Source: Elephas maximus indicus (lineage: Eukaryota > Chordata > Mammalia > Proboscidea > Elephantidae). From it: a DNA stretch of 64,000 nucleotides. Of this stretch, positions 42,281 through 54,521 are shown in pieces. The translations under genes and the position numbers were made by a program. Location: the NCBI RefSeq assembly GCF_024166365.1, contig NC_064846.1, positions 24,945,866 through 25,009,865 of the forward strand. Direction: 5' to 3'. The notes under the pieces are model-generated. The model had not been told where the DNA came from and did no database searches. It saw nothing but the letters and a program-made list of their open reading frames with translations. Numbering within the stretch: the first letter of the stretch is position 1; every line of letters starts with the position of its first letter.

Positions 42281-42545
42281 GTGTCCAGCTACCACTACCA
42301 AACATTTTCATCAAGGCCACAATAGGTGGATCTTGATAGAAAGGGAGAAAAATGTGGAACAGAACTTCAAATTCTCAAAAAAATCCATACTTACTGGACC
42401 CATTGAGACTGGAGGAATCCCCAAGACTGTGGCCCTGAGATACCCTTTAAACTTTGCATTGAAACTATCCCCTCAAATCACCTTTAGCCCACAAAGAGAA
42501 GAATATCACCCTTGAGTACTGAGCTCTTTTAAAAAATCATCTATA
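42281..42545 (+). mobile_element. L1 D, left part of a 5'-truncated L1 3' UTR
   Basis: It starts 'gtgtccagctaccactacca', equivalent to the 'ggtgcccggctaccaccaat' block in copy E. It runs through 'gagaaaaatgtggaacagaa' to the duplication aaaaaatcatctata (ending 42545), where L1 B is inserted. It resumes at 62339. Confidence 0.85.
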
Positions 42546-44551
42546 GAGCAGAGCCAAGATGGCGGAATAGACAGATGTTTCCAGTGAACCCTCTTTACAA
42601 CAAAGACTTGAAAAAACAAGTGAAACGAGTATATTTGTGACAAGCTAGGAGCCCTGAGCATCAAAGGCAAGCTTAGACAACGAACTGAGGGGCAGGGGGA
42701 GGAAGAGATCTTTCAGAAGCGGAGAGGAGTTACCGGACTTGAATCGCGGGGAGCCCTCAGGCACCATTCCCGGAGCTGTGGTGGCGTTCAGCCACAGTTT
42801 CCTCAGGGAGAAGCAGCCAGCCACACAGCCCACTCAAACCTCCGGAACCTGAAGAGAACGGCGCTCTCAGCAAAACCTAAGTACTTCCGTATATTTTACC
42901 ACGCCCCCCCCACCCCCAAGCCGGCTTCAGCAGCTGAATCCCTGGGCCTGAGATAGACCCTGATGAGCACCTAGAGCCATCCTCCTGGCCTTGGGGAAGG
43001 GAAAAATTTGCATCTGGGGGGAAAAGATAATTTGCTAGCTCCATTAACTGGGGGAGCTCAGGACAGAAACAGCTTCTGTCCAGGCATAAACCATCCATAG
43101 GCCTTCAGCACCTTTCCCTTCTTGCATGGACCTGTGTGGCAAACTCCAACCATTTCAGCTGTGCGGTGGACGGTGGGTGTTTGACATTTGACATTGCTTT
43201 GCCTATTAAACAAGGTCCTCACCTACCCACATCAGGGACCTAAGGACTGGTAGCTCCACTCCAGTCACCCAGTCACCCGCGACAGGGGTCCAAAGATAGC
43301 TGGTACCTCCCAGTCATTACAACCAAAAACTTTGGGTGCCCAAGGTCCATCTGCAGAATCCACACACTGGCACGCTGTAGGGAACAGAGATGCATTTTCC
43401 TCAGAGACACTTGGGGGTCGGTTCTCAGCCCCCACCTTGTTCAGAGCATGACCCCCTGCTGCAATCAGATACTGGTATATACGCCAATCATCCCTGCCCC
43501 TCTAAGACTGTATGACAGACGCTGTACCACACACTTGATGATCAGTTACCTGGAAACCTGAGCTGAATTCATACAAGAAAACTGAATGGACTCCTACACT
43601 GATATACCTGATAACAGCTCTAGCCAGCTGGGGACAGGACAGCAGAGCTCCAAAGGTGAAAATAATCAAACTAGCTCACTCAAGCAACCCATAGGGGTAT
43701 ATCAAAACAAAACAAAGCAAGCAGCTATGACAAATAAGCAAGCATAAACTAATACAATAACTTATAGATGGCTCGGAGACAACAGTCAATATCAAGTCAC
43801 ATAGAGAAACAGACCATGATCACCTCAACAGGCTCTCAAAACAAAGAATCCAGGGGTCTTCTAGATGAAACTGAATTCCTGGAATTACCAGATGCAGAAT
43901 ACAAAATTTTAATATACAGAACCCTTCAAGACATCAGGAAGGAAATGAGGCAATATGCAGAACAAGCCAAGGAACACACAGATAAAGCAACTGAAGAAAT
44001 TTGAAAGTTTAACCAGGAACATAATGAAAAGTTTAATAAGGTGGAAAAATCCATAGACAGCAATCAGAAATTTAGAAGATTAACAATAAAATTACAGAAT
44101 TAGACAACTCAATAGAAAGTCAGAGGAGCAAAATTGAGCAAGTTGAAGCTAGAATTTTTGAACTCGGAGATAAATCACTTGGGACTAATATATTTGAAGA
44201 AAAATCAGATAAAAGAATTTAAAAAAATGAAGAAACCTTAAGAATCATGTGGGACTCTATCAAGAGAAATAACCTACGAGTAATTGGAATACCAGAACAG
44301 GGAGGGATAACAGAAAATACAGAGAGAATTGTTGAAGATTTGTTGGCAGAAAACTTTCCTGATATTGTGAAAGATGAGAAGATATCTATCCAAGATGCTC
44401 ATCGAACTCCACATAAGGTAGATGTTAAAAGAAAGTCGCCAAGACATATAATAATTAAACTTGCCAAAACCAAAGATAAAGAGAGAATTATAAGACCAGC
44501 AAGGGATAAACGAAAAGTCACCTACAAAGGAGAGCCAATAAGAATAAGCTC
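42546..44551 (+). mobile_element. L1 B, part 1: 5' UTR and ORF1 N-terminal region
   Basis: It starts with the L1 5' UTR signature gagcagagccaagatggcgg, directly after the target duplication shared with 62320-62338. The 5' UTR is about 1.2 kb. ORF1 follows from 43768. It is cut at 44551 by L1 X and resumes at 49106. Once the inserts are removed the element totals about 7.5 kb, so B entered as a full-length copy. Confidence 0.9.
43768..44551 (+). pseudogene. L1 B ORF1, N-terminal and RRM parts
   Basis: ORF1p is the trimeric RNA-binding chaperone of L1. 43768-44004 encodes the start MARRQQSISSHIEKQTM and part of the coiled coil, ending in a premature stop. 44247-44551 encodes the RRM-domain region, with NLRVIGIPEQGGITENTER and FPDIVKDEKISIQDAHRTP. 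A frameshift separates the two pieces. The C-terminal domain was displaced by the X insertion to 49117-49345. Confidence 0.88.
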
Positions 44552-44677
44552 GAAGGGGCTCAACGAACCACACACAGGGTAAAACTCAAAAGATTTATCG
44601 AGACGTATCAAAATCAAACTTGCCAAAACCTACAATAAAGGAAGAATCTTGAGAGCAGCTCAGAAAAAAACAAAATC

Positions 44678-44914
44678 ATGTATAAAAGGGAACCAAAAGG
44701 ACTAAGCTCTGATTACTCAGCCAAAACCATGCAGGCAAGAAGGCAATGGGATCACATATATAAGACCTTAAAAGAAAAAAATTGCCAACCCAGAATTATA
44801 TATCCAGCAAAATTTTCTCTCAAATATGATGATGAAATTAGGACATCTCCAGATAAACAGAAATTAAAGGAATTTAGAAAAGCCAGATCAACCTTACAAG
44901 AAATATTAAAATGA
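44678..44914 (+). pseudogene. L1 X ORF1 C-terminal domain
   Basis: The open piece encodes GLSSDYSAKTMQARRQWDHI and CQPRIIYPAKFSLKYDDEIR, the C-terminal domain of L1 ORF1p. It ends LQEILK, near the natural end of the protein. The N-terminal two thirds are absent because of 5' truncation. Confidence 0.85.
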
Positions 44915-45369
44915 GTCTTTCAGAGAGAGAACCAACAACATCACACAACAGCCTGAGATTAGGACACAGGATAGCATCAGCCAGATACCAACCCAGATAA
45001 AAAACTCTCAAAAATAAAACAAATATAAAAGACTGAAAACAGGGAAACAGAGATGTCTATCTCTAAACAACAACAACGTCAAAACAAAAAGTGGGAATAA
45101 ATGGCATAGTTATAAAACTTTCATATGGAGAGGATGTCAAGGTGATACGGAGAAATAAAAGACTGCTTTTTTTTTTAAGCTTAGGACGGTAAAAGAACGT
45201 TTCAAGGTAACCACAAAGAAAGTTAACAAACCTACTCATAGAAATAAAGAAAAAAAAACATAAGTCTCAATAAACATAAAATCAGAACAATGAAATAAAT
45301 GAAAATCCACGAACAAAAAAGAGCTCAGCACAGAAAATTAAGCAGAACAAAGAAACCGTCAACACCACA

Positions 45370-45392
45370 CGTGCACACACACACACACACAA
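45370..45392. repeat. CA microsatellite inside L1 X
   Basis: An uninterrupted (AC)n run lies just upstream of ORF2 of element X. Confidence 0.85.
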
Positions 45393-45404
45393 AAGCACAA
45401 CAAA

Positions 45405-48400
45405 ATGACAGCAGTAAACTCATACCTATCAGTAATCATACTGAATGTAAACGACTTAAATGCGCCTGTAAAGAGACAGAGAGTGGCGAAATGGATTAAA
45501 AAAAAAACATCAAAATGCTATCTACAAGAGACACACCTTAGACACAAAGACATAAATAAACTAAAACTCAAAGAATGGAAAAAATATATCAAGCAAACAA
45601 TAACCACAAAAGAGCAGGAATGGTAATATTAATCTCTGATAAAATAGACTTTAAGACAAAATCTACCATAAAAGATAAGGAAGGACATTATATAATGATG
45701 AAAGGGTCAATCCACCAAGAGGACATAACCGTAATAAATATATATGCACTCAGTGACAGGCTCCAAAATACATAAAACAAATTTAACAGCATTGAAAAGA
45801 GAAATAGGATACACATTTCCAGAATAATAGGAGATTTCAACACACCACTTTTGATGAAGGGCAAAACCAGCAAGAGACTCAGCAAAGATACAGAAGATCG
45901 AAATGCCACAATCAACCAACTTGACCCTATAGACATATATGGGACACTCTGCCCAACAGCAGCAAAGTATACCTTCTTTTCCAATGCACGTGGGTCATTC
46001 TCCAAAAGAGACCACATTTTAAGCCACAAAGCAAGCCTCAATAAAATCCAAAACATTGAAATAATACAAAGTGTTTTCTGTAATCACACTGCTATAAAAG
46101 TAGAAACCAATAACAGGAAGAACAAGGGAAAAAAATCAAATACATGGAAATTTAGTAACACCTTGCTTAAAAACCAATGGATAATAGAAGAAATCAAAGA
46201 TGAAATTTTTAAAAATCCTGGAGTCAAATGAGAGGGAAAATACAACATACCAAAACCTTTGGGACACAGCAAAAGTAATGCCCAGAGGTCAATTTATAGC
46301 AATAAATGCAAACACCGAAAGAGAAGAAAGGGCCAAAATCAAAACATTAACCCTACAACTTGGACAAATAGAGAGCAACAAAAGAAGCCCACAGGCACCA
46401 GAAAAAAGGAAATAATAAAAATTAGAGCATAAATAAATGGAACAGAGGACAGAAGAACAATATAAAGAATCACCCAGACCAGAAGCTGGTTCTTTAAAGG
46501 ATCAATAAAAATTGACAAACTACTGGCCAAACTGATAAAAGAAAGGCAAGAGAAACAGCAAATAACCCAAGTAAGAAATGAGATGGGTGACATTACAACA
46601 GACCCAGGTGAAGTAAAAGGATCATGACAGAAAACTATGAAAAATTGCACTCCAGCAAATTTGAAAACCTAGAGAAAATGGACAAATTTCTACAAACACA
46701 CTACCTACATAAACTAACACAAACTGAGGTAGAAAAATTGAACAGATCCATAGCAAGAGAGTAGATTCAAGAGGTAATAAAAAAAAAAAATTCCAACAAA
46801 AGAAAAGCCCTGGCCTGGACAGCTTCACTGGTGAATTCTACCAAACATTCAGAGAAGAGCTCACTAGAACATAGAAAAGGAAGGGATACTCTTGAATTCA
46901 TTCTATGAAGCCAGCATAACCCTGATACCAAAGGCATTCAAAGACACCACAAAAAAAAGAGAATCACAGACCAATATCCCTCATGAATGTAGAGGCAAAT
47001 ATTCTCAATAAAATACTAGCCAATAGAATTCAACAGCATATCAAAAAAATAATACATCATGGCCAAATGGCAGAGATGGTTCAACATTAGAAAATCTATC
47101 AACGAAATCCACCACACAAATAAAACCAAACAGAAAAGAATCACATGATCACCTCAATCAAAGCAGAAAAGGCATTTGATAAAGCGCAACACCCATTCCT
47201 GATAGGAACTCTCAGTAAAATAGAAATAGAGGAGAATTTACTCAGCATAATAAAGGGTGTTTATACAAAACCAACAACCAGCATTAACCTCAACTGAGAA
47301 AGACTGAAAGTATTCCCTTGAGAATGGGAACCAAACAAGGATGCTCCTTATTGCCATTCTTATTCAGCATTGTACTGGAAGTCCTAATGATAGCGATTAG
47401 GCAAGAAAAGGACATAAAGGGCATTCGAATTGGTAAAGAAGAAGTAAAACTATTCCTGTTAGCAGATGATATGATCATATATGTATATGTGTATATATAT
47501 ATATATATAATCCCAAAGATTCCGTGAGAAATCTCTGGAATAATAGATTCAGCAAAGTAACAGCATACAAGATCAACATACAAAAATCAGTTGGATTCCT
47601 CTACACCAACAAAGAGAACTTCGAAAAGTAAATCAGGAAAACCATACAATTCACAGTGGCCCCCCAAAAGATAAAACACTTAAGAATAAGTCTATCCAGG
47701 GACATAAAAAACCTATACAAAGAAAACTACAAAACACTACTTCAAGAAACCAAAAGATAAATGTAACATGCTCATGGATAGGAAGATTTTGTGAAAATAT
47801 CAATACCACCCTAAGCAATCTATAGATATAATACAATACAACCGAAATTTCAACAGCATTCTTTAACAAGATGGGAAAACTAATCACCAACTTTTATATA
47901 AAGGAAAGAGTCCCTGGACTAGTAAAGCATTATTCAAGAAGAACAACAAAGTAGGAGACCTCATACAACCTGACCTGACAACTTACTATACAGCCACAGT
48001 AGCCAAAACAGCCTGGTACTGGTACAACAACAGACACATTGACTAATGGAACAGAATTGAGAACGAAGACATAAATCCATTCACCTATGGACAGCTGATA
48101 TTCAACAAAGGGCCAAAGTCCATTAAATAGGGAAAAGACAGTATCTTTAACAAATGGTGCTGGCAAAAGTAGATGTCCAGCTGTAGAAAAATGAAACAGG
48201 ACCTATACCTCATGCCATACACAAAAACTAACTCACAATGAATCAAAGACCAACATAAAATCTAAAACTGTAAAATCATGGAAGAAAAAAACAGGGCCCT
48301 AATACATGGTATAAGTAGAATAGCAAACATAACTAAAAATGCACAAACAGCAGATGATGAACTAGATAAATGAGACCTCCTGAAAATTAATGTTCATCAA

Positions 48401-48838
48401 AAGACTCCTTCAAAAGAGTAAAAAGAGAACCTACAGACTGGGAAAAAAAATTTGGCTCTGACATAACCAACAAGGGTCTAAATCTAAATTCATAGAAAAC
48501 TTCAACACCCAACCAACAAAAAGACAAAGCATCCAATTAAAAAATAGGCAAAGGATATGAACAGACACTTCGTCAAAGAAGATATTCAGGAGGCTAACAA
48601 ACACATGAAGAGATGCTGGTGATCATCAGCCATTACAAAAAATACAAAAACAAACCCATTGCCATCGAGCCAATTCCGACTCATAGCCACCCTATAGGAC
48701 AGAATAGAGCTGCTCCATAAGGTTTCCAAGGAGCGGTTTGTGGATTCAAACTGCCAACCTTTTGGTAGGAAGCAGAGCTCTTAAACATTGCCGTCAGGGC
48801 TCCATTAACCATTAGAAAGATGCAAATCAAAACTACAA
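45405..48838 (+). pseudogene. L1 X ORF2, multiply broken
   Basis: The endonuclease start MTAVNSYLSVIILNVNDLNA is at 45405, with QETHLRHKDINK downstream. Further pieces encode the endonuclease/RT linker at 45851-46231 and the RT palm at 47318-47527. The palm piece has [20 protein letters not shown] and the active-site [10 protein letters not shown] (TA)n expansion directly follows ADDM. Many stops and frameshifts occur. The C-terminal cysteine-rich region is lost in the deletion near 48840. Confidence 0.88.
48640..48803 (-). mobile_element. AfroSINE copy 14, inside L1 X
   Basis: An antisense full-length copy: A-rich left end, 'cattgccatcgagccaattc', 'aggtttccaaggagcggttt', ending 'gccgtcagggctcc'. 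It interrupts the ORF2 3' region of L1 X, where L1 text continues on both sides ('catcagccatta' and 'aaccattagaaagatgcaaa'). Confidence 0.93.
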
Positions 48839-49116
48839 TGAGATGCTGGTGAGGAGTGAGCTTCTTGGATCAGGTGGACATTTGAGACTACGCTGGAATC
48901 TCCTGCCTGGAGGGGAGATGAGAGGGTAGAGGGGGTTAGAAGCTGGCGAAATGGACAACAAAAGAGAGAGTGGATGGAGAGAGCGCGCTCTCTAATTAGG
49001 GGGGGAGTAATTGGGAGTGTATAGCAAGGTGTATATAAGTTTTTGTGTGAGAGACTGACTTGATTTGTAAACTTCCACTTAAAGCACAATAAAAATTATT
49101 AAAAAAGAATAAGGTC

Positions 49117-49345
49117 AGACTACTAGGCAGAAACCATGCAGGCAAGAAGGCAATGGGGTGACATATTTAAAAAATTGAAGGAAAAAAATTGCCTGCCAAG
49201 AATCATATATCCAGCAAAACTGTCTCTTAAATATGAAGGTGAAATTAAGACATATCCAGATAAACACAAGTTTAGGGAATTCGTAAAAACCAAACCGAAA
49301 CTACAAGAAACGCTAAAGGGAGTTCTTTGGTTCGAAAATCAATAA
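49117..49345 (+). pseudogene. L1 B ORF1 C-terminal domain, detached
   Basis: It encodes QARRQWGDIFKKLKEKNCLP and RIIYPAKLSLKYEGEIKTYP, the ORF1p C-terminal domain. It belongs to the ORF1 beginning at 43768, separated by the 4.55-kb X insertion. Confidence 0.88.
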
Positions 49346-49831
49346 TACCAGGTATCAACCCAAGACTAGAACACTGGGCAGAGCAGCCAGAAGTCAACCC
49401 AGACAGGGAAATTCAAAAAAACAAACCAAGATTATTAAAAAAAAAAAAAAAAGCCCAAAACAGGGTAACAGCAATGTTATTATATAAAACAACACAACAT
49501 TAAAATAATAAAGAAGGACTAAGAAATGTAATCTTACACCTTCCATATGGAGAGGAAGATACCGCGATAAAAAGAAATAAAAGGTAACTTTCAATTTAGA
49601 AAAATAGGGGAAAATAATAAAGTAACCACAAAGGAGACAAACTACCCTACTCATCAAAATAAAATACAAGGGAAAAATACCAACTCAGCAGAAACAAAAT
49701 CAACAACAAATATGAGGAAAGGACGATATATAAAGATAATCTACTCACCACATAAAATCAAGTGGGAAAAAGAAGCTGTTAACACACAAAAAAAGACATC
49801 AAAATGATTTAGTTCCAACTTATAGGGTCGC

Positions 49832-52800
49832 AACTAAATTCATACCTATCCATAATTACCCAGAATGTAAATGGACTAAATGCACCAATAAAGAGACAGA
49901 GACTGGCAGAATGGATTAAAAAACAAGATCCGTTTATATGCCGCCTACAAGAGACACACCTTAGACTTAGAGACAAAAACAAACTAAAACTCAAAGGATA
50001 GAAAAAATATAGCAAGCAAACAACAATCAAAAAAGAGCAGGAGTGGCAATATTAATTTCTGACAAAATAGACTTTAAAGTTAAATCCATAAGAAAGGATA
50101 AGGAAGGACACTATACAATAATTAAAGGGACAATACACCAAGAAGATATAACCATATTAAATATTTATGCACCCAATGACAGGGCTGCAAGATACATAAA
50201 ACAAACTCTATCAGCATTGAAAAGTGAGATAGACAGCTCCACAATAATGCTAGGAGACTTCAACACACCACTTTCGGTGAAGGACAGGACATCCAGAAAG
50301 AAGCTCAGTCAAGACACAGAAGATCTAAATGCCACAATCAACCAACTTGACCTCATAGGCATATACAGAATACTCCACCCAACAGCAACCAACTATACTT
50401 TCTTTTCTAGTGCACATGGAACATTCTCTAGAATAGACCACATATTAGGTCATAAAGCAAGCCTTAGCAGAATCCAAAACATTGAAATATTACAAAGCAT
50501 CTTCTCTGACCATAAGGCCATAAAAGTGGAAATCAAATGGGAAAAGAAATCAAACACTTGGAAACTGAACAATACCCTGCTCAAAAAAGACTGCATTACA
50601 GAAGACATTAAGGATGGAATAAAGAAATTCACAGAATCCAATGAGAATGAAAACATTTCCTATCAGAACCTTTGGGACACAGCAAAAGTGGTGCTCAGAG
50701 GCCAATTTATATCAAAAAATGCACACATCCAAAATGAAGAAAGGGCCAAAATCAAAGAATTATCCCTACAACTTGAACAAGTACAAAGAGAGCAACAAAA
50801 GAAACCCACAAGCGCCAGACGAAAAAATAAAAATTAGAGCTGAACTAAATAAAATAGAAAACAGAAAAACAATTGAAAGAATTAACAAGAACAAAAGCTG
50901 TTTTTTTTTTTTTAAAAAAATCAACGAAATTGATAAACCACTGGCCAAACTGACAAAAGAAAAACAGGAGAGAAAGCAAATAAACCGAATAAGAAATAAA
51001 AGGGGCGATATTACAACAGACCCAACTGAAATTAAAGAATATCAGATTACTATGAAAAACTATATTTGAAAAAATTTGAAAACCTAGAAGAAATGGATGA
51101 ATTCCTAGAAACACACTACCTACCTAAAATAACACAAACAGAAGTAGAACAACTAAATAGACCCATAACAAAAGAAGAGACTGAAAAGGTAATCAAAAAA
51201 CTTCCAACAACAAAAAGCCCTGGTCCAGACGACTTCACTGCAGAGTTCTACCAAACTTTCAGAGAAGAGTTAACACCACTACTACTAAAGGTATTTCAGA
51301 GCATAGAAAAGGACGGAACACTACCAAACTCATTCTATGAAACCACCATATCCCTGATACCAAACCAGGTAAAGACACCACAAGAAAATAAAATTATAGA
51401 CCTATAGCCCTCATGAATGTAGATGCAAAAATCCTCAACAAAATTCTAGCCAATCGAGTTCAACAACATATCAAAAAAATAATTCACCATGACCAAGTGG
51501 GATTCATACCAGGTATGCAGGGATGGTTCAACATTAGAAAAACAATAAATGTAATCCACCACATAAATAAAACAAAAGACAAGAATCACATGATATTATC
51601 AATTCATGCAGAAAAGGCATTTGACAAAGTTCAACACTCATTCATGCTAAAAACTCTCAGCAAAATAGATACAGAAGGAAAATTTCTCAACATAATAAAG
51701 GGCATTTATACAAAGCCAACAGCCAACATCACCCTAAATGGAGAGAGCCTGAAAACATTCCCATTGAGATCGGGAACCAGACAAGGATGCCCTTTATCAC
51801 CACTCTTATTCAACATTGTGGTGGAAGTCCTAGCCAGAACAATTAGGCTAGATAAAGAAATAAAGGGTATCCAGATTGGCAAGAAGAAGTAAAAGTATCT
51901 CTATTTGCAGCTGACATGATCTTATACACAGAAAACCCTAAGGAATCCTCCAGAAAACTACTGAAACTAATAGAAGAGCTCATCAGAGTATTAGCATACA
52001 ACATAAACATACAAAAATCAGTTGGATTCCTCTACACCAACAAAAGGAACATCGAAGAGGAAATCACCAAATCAATGCCGTTTACAGTAGCCCCCAGGAA
52101 GATAAAATACTTAGGGATAAATCTTACCAGAGATGTAAAAGACTTATACAAAGAAAACTACACTACACTTCTCCAAGAAACCAAAAGAAACTTACATAAC
52201 TGGAAGAACATACCTTGCTCATGGATAGAAAGACTTAACATTATAAAAATGTGTATTCTACCAAAAGTGATCTATACCTTTAATGCAATTCCAATCCAAA
52301 TCCTAACGACATTCTTTAATGAGACGGAAAAACAAATCGCCAACTTCATATGGAAGGGAAAGAGGCCCCGGATAAATAAGGCATTACTGAAAAAGAAGAA
52401 CAAAGTGGGAGACCTTACTTTACCTGATTTTAGAACCTATCATACCACCACAGTAGTCAAAACAGCCTGGTACTGGTACAACAACGGATACATAGACCAA
52501 TGGAACAGAATGGATAATCCAGACATAAATCCATCCACATATGAGCAGTTGATATTTGACAAAGGCCCCAAAACAGTTAAATGGGGAAAAGACCATCTTT
52601 TTAACAAATGGTGCTGGCATAACTGGATATCCATCTGCAAAAAAAAAGGAACAAGACCCACACCTCACTCTATGCACAAAAACGAACTCAAAATGGATCA
52701 AAGACCTAAATATAAAACCTAAAACAATAAAAATCATGGAAGAAAAAACAGGGACAACATTAGGAGCCCTAATACATGGCATAAAAACGGTATTCAAAAC

Positions 52801-53585
52801 ACTATAAAGAATGTAGAAGAAAAACTAGATAACTGGGAGCTCCTAAAAATCAAACACTTATGCTCATCCAAAGACTTCACCAAAAGAGTAAAAAGACTAC
52901 CTACAGACTGGGAAAAAGTTTTTAGCTATGACATTTCTGATCACCACCTGATCTCTAAAATCTACATGATGCTGCAAAAACTCAACTGTAAAAAGACAAA
53001 TAACTCAATTAAAAAATGGGCAAAAGATATAAATAGACAGTTCACTAAAGAAGACAATCAGGTAGCTAACAGATATATGAGGAAATGTTCACAATCATTA
53101 GCCATTAGAGAAATGCAGATCAAAACTTCAATGAGATTTCATCTCACTCCAACAAGGCTGGCATTAATCCAAAAAACACAAAATAATAAATGTTGGAGAG
53201 GCTGTGGAGAGATTGAAACACTTATACACTGCTGGTGGGAATGTAAAATGGTACAAGCACTTTGGAATCGATTTGGCGCTTCCTTAAAAAGCTAGAAATA
53301 GAACTACCATACCATCCAGCAATCCCACTCCTTGGAATATATCCTAGAGAAATAAGAGCCTTTACACGAACAGATATATGTACACCCACGTTTATTGCAG
53401 CACTGTTTACAATAGCAAAAAGAAGGAAGCAACCAAGGTGCCCATCAATGGAGGAATGGATAAATAAATTACGGTATATTCACACAATGGAAAACTACGC
53501 ATCGATAAAGAACAGTGAGGAATCTGTGAAACATTTCATAACATGGAGGAACCTGGAAGGCATTAATTATGCTGAGTGAAATTAG
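49832..53585 (+). pseudogene. L1 B ORF2: endonuclease, reverse transcriptase, C-terminal domain; broken
   Basis: Endonuclease residues are recognisable as NVNGLNAP, LQETHLRLRD, ILNIYAPND, MLGDFNTPLS and SDHKAIK. A stop breaks the frame after LKLKG (about 49999). 50043-50837 is a 264-codon open piece, and the RT spans 51066-52722. Two RT motifs are damaged. Motif A reads [10 protein letters not shown], where family members have SID, and the YADD-type box reads FAADMILY instead of FADD. The C-terminal piece 52966-53579 holds [18 protein letters not shown], the cysteine-rich motif. Several stops (51408, 51892) and frameshifts prevent a full-length product. Confidence 0.92.
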
Positions 53586-53679
53586 TCAGTTGCAAAAGGA
53601 CAACTATTGTATGCGACCACTATTATAAGATCTCGAGAAATAGTTTAAACTGAGAAGAAAACATTCTTTTATGGTTACT

Positions 53680-53712
53680 AGATGGGGGAGGGAGGTAGGG
53701 TGGGAGAAGGGC
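53680..53712 (+). other. G-rich tract, potential G-quadruplex, L1 B 3' UTR
   Basis: At least four G runs of three or more lie within about 30 bases (gatgggggagggaggtaggg then tgggagaaggg). L1 3' UTRs typically contain such polypurine stretches. Confidence 0.7.
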
Positions 53713-54521
53713 ATTCACTAATTAGATAGTAGATAAGAACTACTTTAGGTGAAGGGAAAGACAACACACAATACAGGGGAGGTCAGCACAATTGGACTAA
53801 ACCAAAAGCAAAGAAGTTTCCTGAATAAACTGAATGCTTCAAAGGCCAGCGTAGCAGGGGCAGGGGTCTGGGGACCATGGTTTCAGGGGACATCTAAATC
53901 ATTTGGGGTAATAAAATCTATTAAGAAAACGTTCTGCATCCCACTTTGAAGAGTGGCGTCTGGGGCTTAAACTCTAGGAAGCAGTCATCTAAGATGCATC
54001 AACTGGTCTCACCCCACCTGGATCAAAGGAGAATGAAGAACACCAAGGACACGAGGTGATTATGAGCCCAAGAGACAGAAAGGGCCACATGAGCCGGAGA
54101 CTACATCATCCTGAGACCAGAAGAACTAGATGGTGCCCGGCTATAACTAATGACTGCCGTGAAAGAGAACACAACAGAGTACCCCTGAGGGAGCAGGAGA
54201 GCAGTGGGATGTAGACCCCAAATTCTCATAAAAAGACCAGACTTAAGAGGCGGGGCCAAGATTGCTGACTAGGTAGACACTACCTCAGATCCCTCTTGCA
54301 ACAAAGACTCGGAAAAACAAGTGAATCGATCACGTACATGACAATCTACAAACCCTGACCATCGAACACAGATCTAAAGAGTTGACCTGAGTGACAGGTG
54401 AGCGAAAAGCTGCGCCCTGGACCAGTGACCGCTTCTGGAACCCGTGACCCGCTCCACAGCCTTGAGCCCTTGCAGTTCCCCGGTGCCAAGTGGCGGGACA
54501 GATAGCGGCTTGCTGAGGTGG

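Larger units (their letters stand above)
44552..49105 (+). mobile_element. L1 X, 5'-truncated L1 inserted in ORF1 of L1 B
   Basis: It starts within ORF1 and ends in the L1 3' terminus 'aaagcacaataaaaattatt' plus an A-rich tail. It is flanked by an 11-bp near-duplication (agaataagctc at 44541-44551 and agaataaggtc at 49106-49116). It includes the ORF1 C-terminal domain (44678-44914), a broken ORF2 (45405-48838) and a 3' UTR. About 1.2 kb covering the ORF2 end and the start of the 3' UTR is missing at about 48840. It carries AfroSINE copy 14. Confidence 0.87.
49106..54245 (+). mobile_element. L1 B, part 2: ORF1 end, ORF2 and most of the 3' UTR
   Basis: It resumes exactly at the X target site ('agaataaggtcagactacta'). 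It includes the ORF1 C-terminal domain (49117-49345), an intergenic region, ORF2 (about 49832-53585) and 3' UTR. It stops at 54245 within the 3' UTR, where L1 C is inserted. The last 0.38 kb is at 61943-62319. Confidence 0.9.

Noticed and set aside
45688..46056. A 122-codon minus-strand frame
   Set aside because: It is the complement of L1 X ORF2. Antisense frames in the A-rich L1 sense strand are commonly open.
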